DNA from: Streptomyces canus
GTDB taxonomy: Bacteria > Actinomycetota > Actinomycetes > Streptomycetales > Streptomycetaceae
Assembly: GCF_030815415.1 (NCBI RefSeq)
Contig: NZ_JAUSWW010000001.1
Coordinates: forward strand, 10,106,001-10,170,000
DNA: 64,000 nucleotides
Direction: 5' to 3'
This document shows positions 16,503-24,488 of this stretch, piece by piece. Numbering within the stretch: position 1 is the stretch's first letter; each line of letters starts with the position of its first letter. The notes beneath the pieces were generated by a model. The model ran no database searches, was not told where the DNA came from, and worked only from the letters and a program-made list of their open reading frames with translations. The translations under genes and the position numbers were made by a program.

Positions 16503-17765
16503 ATGAGTCGGCAGGACGTGAAGGACGAGGTCATCCATCTGCGGTCCGCGGGAGTGGACCTGGGCAAGCGGTTCCTGCTCGCCTGCGTGCGAACGCCCAG
16601 TACGACTCGGGCGGGAACATGGAGCCTGGAGACCGAACGGTTCGGCACCACCCGGTCCGAACTACGTCGGCTCCTGGCCTGGCTGGTGGAACGCCAGGTC
16701 GACGTGGTGGTCATGGAAGCAACGGCCGACTACTGGCGCGGGGTCTACTACCTGCTACAGCCGCAGCTGAACCTGATGCTGGTCAATCCCTCTCACCTGA
16801 AGGGGATCAGGGGCCGCAAGAGCGATCCGAGCGACGCCGCGTTCCTGGCCCGGGCCGGCGCGTCGGGAATGGTGATGGCGTCCTTCGTCCCCGGCCGCAT
16901 GGTGCGGGAACTGCGTGACCTGACCCGGCGCCGCACCGAACTCCTGCGTTCTGCGGGTCGGGAGATCCAGCGGCTGGAGAAGGAGCTGGAGGACACCGGG
17001 ATGAAGCTCACCTCCGTGCTGACCGATGTGGCCGGGAAGACCGGACGGACGATCCTGGCAGCCCTGGTCGCCGGTGAACGCGACCGTGAACGCCTTGCGG
17101 ATCTTGCCGTCGGCAAGGCCCGTGCCAAGATCCCCGCCCTGATCGAGGCACTGGACGGCGACTTCACCGACCACCACGCCTTCATGGTCCAGCACTACCT
17201 GGACGAGGCGGACCGGTTCAAGGAGACGGTCGCTGTCTTCGACACCCGTATCGCCACCCTGCTTAGCGAGCACGAGCACGACCTGGACCTCCTGGACACT
17301 GTTCCCGGCATCGGGCGCATGGCGGCAGAGATCGTCTTCGCCGAAACCGGCGGAGACATGAGCCAGTTCGCCACGGCCCATCACCTCGCCTCCTGGATCG
17401 GGGTCTGCCCGGGGCAGAACGAGTCGGCAGGGGTGAACAAGTCCGGCCGGACCCGGCACGGCAACACCAATCTCAAACGCGTGCTCGGAGTCGCCGCGCT
17501 GGCCGCCATCAGAAGCAGGGACACCTATCTCGCCGTGTTCTTCCGCCGGATCTCGGCACGGCGAGGTGGCAAACGGGCACTGGTCGCGGTCATGCACAAG
17601 ATCGCCATCGCTGTCTGGCACGTGCTCCACGACCACGTCCCCTACCTCGAACTGGGCGCGGACTATTTCACCCGCCGCGATCCAGCACGCGCCATGCGCC
17701 GCATGCTGAAGGAAGCCAACACTCTCGGCCTGACCATCCGCTTCGAACCCGTCGCCACGGCCTGA
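16503..17765 (+). CDS. IS110-family RNA-guided recombinase
   Basis: An intact 420-residue IS110 transposase. The N-terminal RuvC-like DEDD domain supplies D19 (AGVDLGK), E72 (VMEATADYW), and D108 and D111 (KSDPSDAAFLA). A coiled-coil linker covers about 135-260. The C-terminal Transposase_20 domain contains VPGIGRMAAEIVFAETGG and the catalytic serine S308 (GQNESAG). The start ATG has AGGAG six bases upstream. All catalytic residues are present, so the element may still be active. Confidence 0.93.
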   Translation: MSRQDVKDEVIHLRSAGVDLGKRFLLACVRTPSTTRAGTWSLETERFGTTRSELRRLLAWLVERQVDVVVMEATADYWRGVYYLLQPQLNLMLVNPSHLKGIRGRKSDPSDAAFLARAGASGMVMASFVPGRMVRELRDLTRRRTELLRSAGREIQRLEKELEDTGMKLTSVLTDVAGKTGRTILAALVAGERDRERLADLAVGKARAKIPALIEALDGDFTDHHAFMVQHYLDEADRFKETVAVFDTRIATLLSEHEHDLDLLDTVPGIGRMAAEIVFAETGGDMSQFATAHHLASWIGVCPGQNESAGVNKSGRTRHGNTNLKRVLGVAALAAIRSRDTYLAVFFRRISARRGGKRALVAVMHKIAIAVWHVLHDHVPYLELGADYFTRRDPARAMRRMLKEANTLGLTIRFEPVATA

Positions 17766-17798
17766 CCACCGAGCTCAACCGCAGGTTCTTTTCGTGTC

Positions 17799-18074
17799 AA
17801 GACCACCATGGCCCGCAAGACCGCTGACGCCGCCATCGGCGCCACCAAGGCCGCTCTGATCGAGATGGGCCGCAAGCACGGGCGGGACATCCGCCTGGTT
17901 AACCCCGCGCACACCACGATGGACTGCGCGCACTGCGATGCGAGAGCCAAGCATCGCCTGCCGCTGATGGCGGAAGACCTCCTGGAGCGCTGCTCCAGGA
18001 GGCGGCCTGAGCCAGGAATCCCCTTCCCTTCAGGGAGGGGAGGATTCAACAACTGGGTGCTCAGGACCACATGA
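17799..18074 (+). pseudogene. TnpB fragment, 3' part
   Basis: Continues the frame broken at 16253: KTTMARKTADAAIGATKAALIEMGRKHGR, then HTTMDCAHCDARAKHRLPL. Only the first CxxC of the zinc ribbon is present. The second CxxC and the RuvC-III Asp are gone, because after LPL the frame passes into the element's right end. With the missing N-terminus this TnpB cannot be active. Confidence 0.8.
18016..18048 (+). repeat. IS200/IS605-type right-end hairpin and omega-RNA scaffold remnant
   Basis: CCCCTTCCC (18020-18028) pairs with GGGAGGGG (18033-18040), followed by AGGATTCAA. This is the familiar right end of IS605-type TnpB elements. The LacI sequence that follows (CAACTGGGTGCTCAG) would have been the guide segment of the omega RNA. 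Confidence 0.65.
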
Positions 18075-18355
18075 TCGTCGCCCCTGATGGTGTCCTCACG
18101 GTCGAGCGCCAGGCGTACGGCGGTCCGTCCCAGTTCCTCGTACCGGACCCGGACCGTGGTGAGGGACGGCGTCAGGCCAGCGGCGTGGGGGCGTCGTCGA
18201 AACCGATGAGCGACACGTGACGGGGGACCCGGAGGCCCGCCTCCCGTAGGGCGGCCAGCACGCCGACGGCGATCGCGTCGGTGGCGGCGAAGACCGCGGT
18301 GAAGTCCAGGCCCGCCTCCAGCGCGTCGCGCACCCGGCGGTATCCCGAGGTGCGG
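18045..18355 (-). pseudogene. LacI-family regulator, C-terminal fragment
   Basis: The minus strand reads GYRRVRDALEAGLDFTAVFAATD, then LRVPRHVSLIGFDDAPTPLA and a stop. One base out of frame it continues as LTPSLTTVRVRYEELGRTAV and DHVVLSTQLL. This is the effector-binding domain of a LacI regulator with a one-base frameshift. Its DNA-binding half is absent, and the TnpB element lies at its 3' end. It presumably once regulated the arabinofuranosidase genes that follow. Confidence 0.8.
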
Positions 18356-18382
18356 GTTTGTCAGCGGATTTCGCCAGTTCCA

Positions 18383-18411
18383 TTGACGTGCTCGTGGCTG
18401 AAACTTATCTT
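18383..18411 (+). promoter_or_regulatory. Sigma70-type promoter before the GH43 genes
   Basis: TTGACG (18383-18388) and TATCTT (18406-18411) are separated by exactly 17 bases. TCGAA occurs three times just downstream (18416-18446), a possible operator. Confidence 0.6.
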
Positions 18412-18473
18412 CCTGTCGAAGTTACGCACGGCGTTCGAAATGTCGAACCCGCTGGCCGTCAAAGGGGACGTCC

Positions 18474-18640
18474 TTGTACCGCACCCGTTACTGGTTCACT
18501 CTCGTGGCTCCTCTGCCGGCCCTGCTTGCTTCACTCGTCCCCCAGCCCGCCGCTGCGCTGTCTGCGGTCGTCGCCCCGCCCGGGCGATGACCCCGGTCCC
18601 TCGGCCGTTGCCGGGCCCAACGCGACGTTCCGCGTCACGC
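18474..18640 (+). pseudogene. Collapsed secreted-enzyme gene
   Basis: TTG 18474 with AAAGGGG upstream opens a 38-residue frame that is a clean secretion signal (LYRTRYWFTLVAPLPALLASLVPQPAAALS) and stops at 18590. About 40 bases later another frame reads GPNATFRVTRQQ, resembling the last residues of an AbfB domain (compare DATFRVTS at the end of the next gene). This looks like a secreted AbfB-containing enzyme gene that lost its middle by deletion. Confidence 0.5.
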
Positions 18641-18739
18641 GCCAGCAGGTCCTGTCCCGCAGGCACAGCGACCGCGAGCTTTCCCCTCTGCCCCACCTTC
18701 ACCCGATCAGGGCACCCGCAGAAAGACCGGAGAACGTAC

Positions 18740-20173
18740 ATGCGCGCTCTTCTCGCACGGCTGGCGGCGGTATTGGCCGCCGTCGGCCTGCTTCTCACCT
18801 CTCAGACGCTGATCACAGCCCAGCAGGCCGCTGCGGCCGACCCGGGCTACCTGATGGTGCACTTCACCGGGGAGGGGTCGACCAATCAGCAGATGTACCT
18901 CTCGCACAGCACGGACGGTCTGCACTGGAACGACCTCAACGGGGGCGGCATGGTCCTGCGCTCCACGGTCGGTACGAAGGGGGTGCGCGACCCCGCATTC
19001 GTGAGATCCCCTGATGGCAGCAAGTACTGGATCATCGCGACCGACCTGTGCATCGGCTGCGGACAGTCATGGGGTGACTCCCAGACCAACGGCAGCCGCA
19101 ACCTGGTGGTATGGGAGTCCACCGACCTGGTCACCTGGTCGCAGCCGCGGCTCCTGAACGTCGCCGACGCGATCCCCGGCGCCGGTGACGCGTGGGCGCC
19201 CGAGGCGATCTGGGACCCGGCGAGCAATGACTACGTCCTGTACTGGGCGACGAACGCGCCGCTGAACGGCGTGACGAAGCACCGCATCTACTCCGCCCAC
19301 ACGACGGACTTCCGCACCATCACCACCCCGCAGGTCTACATCGACCGCCCCGGCACCCAGGGCATCATCGACACCCAGATCATCGAGGTGCCGTCCGGCG
19401 TCGGTAACTACCGCTACGTACGGGCCTCCGGCGACGGCCAGATCACGCTCGAAGGCAGCAACTCGATCCTGGGGACGTGGACCACCCTCGGCGACCTCTC
19501 CGGCGTCGGCCTCAGCGGCTCCCAGGTCGAGGGCCCGATGTGGATGAAGTTCAACGGCACCAACAAGTGGGCCCTCTACCTCGACCAGTACGCCACCAGC
19601 GGCGGATACATGCCGGTCCTGACGACCGACCCGTCCAACCCGGCCGCCTACCAGAAGCAGGCGTCGACGAGCTACAACATGGGCGGCACCAAGAAGCGCC
19701 ACGGCTGGATCATGAACCTGACGGCCGCCGAGGAGAGCCGCGTCCTCACCCGCTGGCCCAACACGACGCCCAACCGGCTCCAGTCGTACAACTTCCAGGA
19801 CCGGTACGTGCGGCACACCAACTTCGACGTGCGCATCGACCAGAACGTCAGCACCAGCGAGGACTCCCAGTTCCGGATGAGAACCGGCCTGGCGGGCACC
19901 GGCACCGTCTCCTTCGAGTCGGTGAACTTCCCCGGATACTTCCTGCGGCACTCCGCGTTCGACTTCCAGCTCGTCTACAACGACGGCACCGCCGGGTTCG
20001 CCGCGGACGCCAGCTTCCGCCAGGTCGCCGGACTCGCCGACTCCACCTGGTCGTCCTTCCAGTCCTACAACTACCCCGACCGGTACATCCGCCACTACGC
20101 CTACGAACTCAAGCTCGACCCCATCACCACCACGACGGCGCGCAGCGACGCCACCTTCCGCGTGACGAGCTGA
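18740..20173 (+). CDS. Secreted GH43 glycosidase with AbfB (CBM42) domain
   Basis: A 477-residue extracellular enzyme. A Sec signal (ARLAAVLAAVGLLLTSQTL) is cleaved near QAAAA-DPGY. The GH43-type five-bladed propeller covers about 35-330: VRDPAFVRSPDGSKYWIIATD holds the probable base Asp, WAPEAIWD the modulating residue region, and SQVEGPMWMKFNG the probable acid Glu. An AbfB beta-trefoil at about 340-477 (LQSYNFQDRYVRHTNFDVRI, SFESVNFPGYFLRHSAF, FQSYNYPDRYIRHYAYEL) binds arabinofuranose side chains. It probably removes arabinofuranosyl groups or cleaves arabinan; exact specificity cannot be read. ATG 18740 follows a GGAGAACGTAC leader. Confidence 0.85.
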   Translation: MRALLARLAAVLAAVGLLLTSQTLITAQQAAAADPGYLMVHFTGEGSTNQQMYLSHSTDGLHWNDLNGGGMVLRSTVGTKGVRDPAFVRSPDGSKYWIIATDLCIGCGQSWGDSQTNGSRNLVVWESTDLVTWSQPRLLNVADAIPGAGDAWAPEAIWDPASNDYVLYWATNAPLNGVTKHRIYSAHTTDFRTITTPQVYIDRPGTQGIIDTQIIEVPSGVGNYRYVRASGDGQITLEGSNSILGTWTTLGDLSGVGLSGSQVEGPMWMKFNGTNKWALYLDQYATSGGYMPVLTTDPSNPAAYQKQASTSYNMGGTKKRHGWIMNLTAAEESRVLTRWPNTTPNRLQSYNFQDRYVRHTNFDVRIDQNVSTSEDSQFRMRTGLAGTGTVSFESVNFPGYFLRHSAFDFQLVYNDGTAGFAADASFRQVAGLADSTWSSFQSYNYPDRYIRHYAYELKLDPITTTTARSDATFRVTS

Positions 20174-20424
20174 CCCGCGCCAACAGGGATGCCGGCGCCC
20201 TCACGGCGACCTCCCACCCGCCACCCGCCCGCCGCGGGGAAGGCGCCGGCATCCCCACCACGAGCGGTCTCGTGAGCGAGAGCGAGCGACGGTGAAGACC
20301 TCTCGTATCGTCCGGCGGTCGGACGTGTCAGGCGTCCGCAAGCGCGGCGATTGTCGAGCCGGAAGAAAACCGTTCGTCATATCGGGCTTCGTTCAAAGCT
20401 GTCTTCTTCAGGGGAAGTGAACCC
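20174..20424. other. Intergenic region between the GH43 genes
   Basis: About 250 bases. A possible hairpin lies shortly after the first stop (GCCGGCG near 20191 with CGCCGGC near 20244). The upstream part of the next gene holds AGGGGAAG before its ATG. No clear operator was found. Confidence 0.35.
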
Positions 20425-22749
20425 ATGCGCAGCGTCAGACCTCAGAGCCGCCGAAGATTCCTGCCGGGCGCCCTGGCCGCCGTGGCCGCCGCCTCGCTCC
20501 TGGTGGGCGTTGTCGGCCCGGCGGCCCCCGCCCAGGCGGCGGAGATCACCGACGGCCTGGCTCTCTGGTACAAACTCGACGCCACCTCGGGCACCGTGGC
20601 GGTGGACGCCTCGGGAAACGGCCGGAACGGAACCGTCAACGGCACCGCAAGCTGGTCGGGTGCCGGGGAAGGGCTCTCGTTCAACGGCTCCGACACCTAC
20701 ATCAAGGTGCCGGACAACATCATGAGCGGCATGAACTCGATCACCGTCTCGATGGACGTGCAGATCGACGCCACCCAGGCCACGCCGTACTTCCTCTACG
20801 GCTTCGGCAACACCAGCAACGGCGCCGGCAACGGGTACCTGTTCGCCACCGGCAACTCGCTGCGGACCGCCATCGCCTCCGGGAGTTTCTCCACCGAGCA
20901 GAACACCCAGGCCTCCGCCGCGCTGCCGCGCTCGGTCTGGAAGCACGTCACCTACACCCAGACCGGCACAACGGGCGTCCTCTACCAGGACGGCGTGGAG
21001 GTGGCCCGCAACACGGCGCTCACCCTCACCCCCGGTTCCATCGGCTCCGGCATCACCACGGCTGACTACATAGGCAAGTCGCTCTACAGCGGTGACAAGT
21101 TCTTCAAGGGCAAGATGCGCGACTTCCGGGTCTACAACCGCGCGCTGGCTCCCGGCGAGGTCCTCGAGGTCAGCGGGAACACCACGGGCATCGCCGCGGC
21201 CACCCACCCCTCGCTGAAGATCGCGGCCGTCATCGACGACGCCAACAGCAAGATCACACTGCCGGTGAAGGAGGGCACGGACCTCACCGCGCTCGCCCCG
21301 CAGTTCACCCTCGCCCAGGGCGCGTCCACCAGCCCGGCCTCCGGCACGCCGCGCGACTTCACCGCGCCCGTGACATACGAGGTGACCGGCTCCGACGGCC
21401 AGAAGCGCACCTGGACCGTGTCGGCGCTCATCATGAGGAGCCCGGTCCTGCCGGGGCTCACCGCCGACCCGAACATCGTCCGGTTCGGCGACACCTACTA
21501 CCTCTACCCGACCACCGACGGCTTCGCGGGCTGGAGCGGTACGCAGTTCAAGGCCTACTCCTCCAAGGACCTGGTCCACTGGACGGACCACGGCGTCATC
21601 CTCGACCTCGGACCCGACGTCAGCTGGGCCGAGGCCCGGGCCTGGGCCCCGACGATGACCGCGAAGAACGGGAAGTACTACTTCTACTACTCCGCCGACA
21701 CGAACATCGGCGTCGCGGTATCCGACTCGCCCACCGGCCCGTTCACGGACCCGCTCGGCAAGCCGCTGATCGCCCGTGGCGCCTTCACGGGCCAGATGAT
21801 CGACCCGGCGGTGTTCACCGACGACGACGGCCAGTCGTATCTCTACTGGGGCAACGGCCGGGCGTACGTCGTCCCGCTGAACGACGACATGGTCTCCTTC
21901 GACGCCTCGAAGGTCATCGACATCACCACCAGCGGCTTCCGTGAGGGCTCCTTCGTCGTCAAGCGCAAGGCCACCTACTACTTCATGTGGTCGGAGAACG
22001 ACACCCGGGACGAGAACTACCGCGTCGCCTACGCCACCGGGTCCTCGCCCACCGGCCCCTGGACCAAGCGAGGCGTGATCCTGGAGAAGGACCTCGCCCT
22101 CGGCATCAAGGGCCCCGGCCACCACTCCGTGGTGCAGGTGCCGGGCACCGACGAGTGGTACATCGCCTACCACCGGTTCGCGATCCCCGGTGGTGACGGC
22201 ACCCACCGCGAAACCACCATCGACAAGATGGAGTTCGACTCCGACGGCCTGATCAAGAAGGTCGTCCCCACCCTGAGCAGCATCAACCCGGTCTCCGCCG
22301 GCATCACCCTGCCGGTGAACACCAGCCGCTCACTCCAGTCCGTCAACTTCCCCGGCCGCTACGCCACCGTCCGCACCGACAGCCTCGGCTACCTCGACCC
22401 GGTGACCTCCACCAGCACCGCCGCGGTCAAGCAGAGCGCCACCTTCACCGTCATCCCCGGCCTGGCCGACTCCAACTGCTACTCGTTCCGCGACTCGTCC
22501 GGCCGCTACCTGCGCCACAAGGACTTCCGGATCCGCTTCGACGCGAGCAACGGCACAATGCTCTTCAACAAGGACGCCACCTACTGCGCCCGGCCCGGTT
22601 CGGCCACCGGCTCGGTCAGCCTGGAGTCGTACAACTACCCCGGCCGCTACCTCCGCCACTACAACTACGAACTGGGCGTCGACCCCTACCAGGACAACGC
22701 CACCTTCCGCGCCGACAGTTCCTTCACGGCGGTCAGCCCCTGGACCTGA
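20425..22749 (+). CDS. Secreted LamG-GH43-AbfB arabinan-degrading enzyme
   Basis: A 774-residue modular exoenzyme. The signal has a Tat motif (SRRRFLPGAL) and a hydrophobic stretch ending APAQA. A LamG/concanavalin-like domain spans about 45-240 (LWYKLDATSGT, GSDTYIKV, KMRDFRVYNRAL), then a linker domain. The GH43 propeller is at about 340-610, with ADPNIVRFGDTYYLYPT (base Asp), QMIDPAVFTDDDG and FREGSFVVKRKATYY (acid Glu). An AbfB trefoil is at about 625-774 (SVNFPGRYATVR, YLRHKDFRIRF, YNYPGRYLRHYNYEL). It probably acts on arabinan or arabinoxylan. AGGGGAAG precedes the ATG. It shares its AbfB type with the upstream gene. Confidence 0.87.
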   Translation: MRSVRPQSRRRFLPGALAAVAAASLLVGVVGPAAPAQAAEITDGLALWYKLDATSGTVAVDASGNGRNGTVNGTASWSGAGEGLSFNGSDTYIKVPDNIMSGMNSITVSMDVQIDATQATPYFLYGFGNTSNGAGNGYLFATGNSLRTAIASGSFSTEQNTQASAALPRSVWKHVTYTQTGTTGVLYQDGVEVARNTALTLTPGSIGSGITTADYIGKSLYSGDKFFKGKMRDFRVYNRALAPGEVLEVSGNTTGIAAATHPSLKIAAVIDDANSKITLPVKEGTDLTALAPQFTLAQGASTSPASGTPRDFTAPVTYEVTGSDGQKRTWTVSALIMRSPVLPGLTADPNIVRFGDTYYLYPTTDGFAGWSGTQFKAYSSKDLVHWTDHGVILDLGPDVSWAEARAWAPTMTAKNGKYYFYYSADTNIGVAVSDSPTGPFTDPLGKPLIARGAFTGQMIDPAVFTDDDGQSYLYWGNGRAYVVPLNDDMVSFDASKVIDITTSGFREGSFVVKRKATYYFMWSENDTRDENYRVAYATGSSPTGPWTKRGVILEKDLALGIKGPGHHSVVQVPGTDEWYIAYHRFAIPGGDGTHRETTIDKMEFDSDGLIKKVVPTLSSINPVSAGITLPVNTSRSLQSVNFPGRYATVRTDSLGYLDPVTSTSTAAVKQSATFTVIPGLADSNCYSFRDSSGRYLRHKDFRIRFDASNGTMLFNKDATYCARPGSATGSVSLESYNYPGRYLRHYNYELGVDPYQDNATFRADSSFTAVSPWT

Positions 22750-22766
22750 TCGCCTCCCTCGCCCAC

Positions 22767-22801
22767 AGGTGACCCGCACGGCCTTGCCCTGCGGGTCACC
22801 T
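22767..22801 (+). terminator. Terminator after the LamG-GH43-AbfB gene
   Basis: AGGTGACCCGCA (22767-22778) and TGCGGGTCACCT (22790-22801) are perfect 12-bp arms around an 11-base loop. Confidence 0.8.
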
Positions 22802-23157
22802 GGCTTGCGTGCTGTCGCCCTGGCAGCCGGAGCCTGCTGCGTGAGCGAGGCCCGGCCGAAGTCGCGGAGTGAACGCGCATCGTGCGGCTGCTCGCTGCCG
22901 CCGCCGGCGGCGCGTACGACCGGACGCCGGCGCCTTCGTCCAGGACGAGCCGGCGGCCGACGCCGAACGGGGGCGCGCCCGGCAGTCGGCAAACGAGCAG
23001 TGCCTCATCCCGCCGTGCTGCGCAGTGGGGAAGGCGTCGGCATCCCAGCCGACGAGTCATCCGGCAACCCTGACGTCCGAGCACGATCCTCCTTGTGAAG
23101 GAATCGAGGAGGCGCGTTCCCGAACTGGGGTGTAGCGGGCTGCACCCGGCCGGCCAG
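22802..23157. other. Spacer without supported genes
   Basis: About 350 GC-rich bases with only short unsupported frames on either strand. Confidence 0.4.
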
Positions 23158-24444
23158 TCAGTGCTCGGCCGCCGCCTCACGTGCCCGTGCCCCGACTCCA
23201 TGGGCGGCGGCAGCCAGTCCCGCGACCGTCACCGCCACCCACAGCGGGCGTCCCACCAACCAGGTCTGGACGCTCTCGAAGGGGTCGGTGGAGGTCAGGG
23301 CCGCGCGTTCGAGCATCCAGGACACCGAGAAGACCAGGCCGATGACCGCCACGGCGGTGCGGAAGGCAGGGTAGAAGCGCGTGCGGGCCAGAACCAGCAG
23401 TGACGGCATCAGCAGGGCCACGACCAGGAGTTGGGTCAGTTCGATGCCCAGGTTGAAGCCCAGCAGTGTCGTCAGCAGTGAGCCTCGGTCCAGGCCCAGG
23501 TCGGTGATCAGGGAGGCGAAGGCCAGGCCGTGGATCAGGCCGAAGCCGGTGGCGATCACGATTTCGCCGCGCGCTGCCAGGGGGCGGATCGCGTGGATCG
23601 CCGACACCGCGATCGACAGGGCGATCAGCGTCTCCACCGGCCGCGTGGGGAGGTCGATCACGCCTGTCGCCGCGAGTGCCAGGGTGAGTGAGTGGCCCAC
23701 CGCGAACGCCGTCACCACATGCAGGATCCGTGTGATCGCCCGCCGACGTGACGGCGCCACCTGCCAGCGGCCGCCGGTCGCCACCAGCGGTGCCGGGATC
23801 AGCAGCATGAGGAGGAAGAGGAGGTGGTCGGCGCCCTCGCCGACGTGCTCGATGCCGACCGCGGCCGTCGCGGCGAAGCCCCGCAGCCAGGAGCTCTCAC
23901 CCGCGGGAACCGACAGGGACTTCGTCTCGTAGTCGAAGACGCCCAGCGTCTCGGCGTCGCCCGTCTTCAGGATGCCCCGGTCGAAGTCGTACCGGACGGT
24001 GACCATGACCTTGTGGGTGAGCAGCTCCTCGACGATGACGTCGTAGCGCAGGTCGAAGTCGGTGACCTCGCCGTCGGGCGGGCTGATCTCCAGCGGGTAG
24101 ACAAGGTGCGGCGCGGCGTCGATCGATCTGACCGTTCCCGTGCCGAGTTCCACTGTCCAGGGCTCGCCGTCCTTGCCGACGGCGCTGATGTGCTGTGCCG
24201 TGTAGCTCTTGAGGAACGCACGGTCGGCGCCCAGGACGCCCTCCCGGGTCAGGTCGCGGCTCACCGCGATGGAGAGCCGGTCCAGCGGCAACTGCACCTC
24301 CCCGTCCACCCGTTCGTCGCCGATGTCCAGCAGGACCGCCGAGGTGGACATCGGGTGGGCGTCGGCCGGCGGCGCGAGAACGCCGGCCAGCAGGAGGGCC
24401 GCGAGAAGAAATGCGGTCAGCAGACGGTACGTCGGTTTGGTCAT
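23158..24444 (-). CDS. HupE/UreJ-type membrane protein
   Basis: 428 residues. A signal sequence ends near PPADAHP, followed by an extracytoplasmic beta-rich domain to about 200. A membrane domain with roughly seven segments follows and carries the HupE-type motifs GIEHVGEGADHLLFLL and FGLIHGLAFASLI, whose His residues are candidate metal ligands. Small HupE/UreJ proteins are nickel or cobalt permeases, but the role of this longer two-domain form is not established. It follows the DUF3500 lipoprotein gene by 44 bases on the same strand and is likely co-transcribed. Confidence 0.8.
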   Translation of the reverse strand: MTKPTYRLLTAFLLAALLLAGVLAPPADAHPMSTSAVLLDIGDERVDGEVQLPLDRLSIAVSRDLTREGVLGADRAFLKSYTAQHISAVGKDGEPWTVELGTGTVRSIDAAPHLVYPLEISPPDGEVTDFDLRYDVIVEELLTHKVMVTVRYDFDRGILKTGDAETLGVFDYETKSLSVPAGESSWLRGFAATAAVGIEHVGEGADHLLFLLMLLIPAPLVATGGRWQVAPSRRRAITRILHVVTAFAVGHSLTLALAATGVIDLPTRPVETLIALSIAVSAIHAIRPLAARGEIVIATGFGLIHGLAFASLITDLGLDRGSLLTTLLGFNLGIELTQLLVVALLMPSLLVLARTRFYPAFRTAVAVIGLVFSVSWMLERAALTSTDPFESVQTWLVGRPLWVAVTVAGLAAAAHGVGARAREAAAEH

Positions 24445-24488
24445 GGTCCTTCCGGTCTTCTCGCGTTCCTCCTCACCCGTCGCTTCCG

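Larger units (their letters stand above)
16252..17799 (+). mobile_element. IS110-family element inserted in tnpB, CA core
   Basis: Removing 1546 bp (16254-17799) restores the TnpB frame exactly across the junction (FLA then KTTMARK). The dinucleotide CA occurs at both ends (16252-16253 and 17798-17799), as expected for the two-base core used by IS110 recombinases. There are no terminal inverted repeats. The left noncoding end is about 250 bases and the right end about 34, the arrangement of the IS110 rather than the IS1111 subgroup. Confidence 0.9.

Noticed and set aside
20377..22206. 609-codon minus-strand open frame opposite the LamG-GH43-AbfB gene
   Set aside because: Shadow of the sense gene, whose domains and signal peptide are unmistakable.
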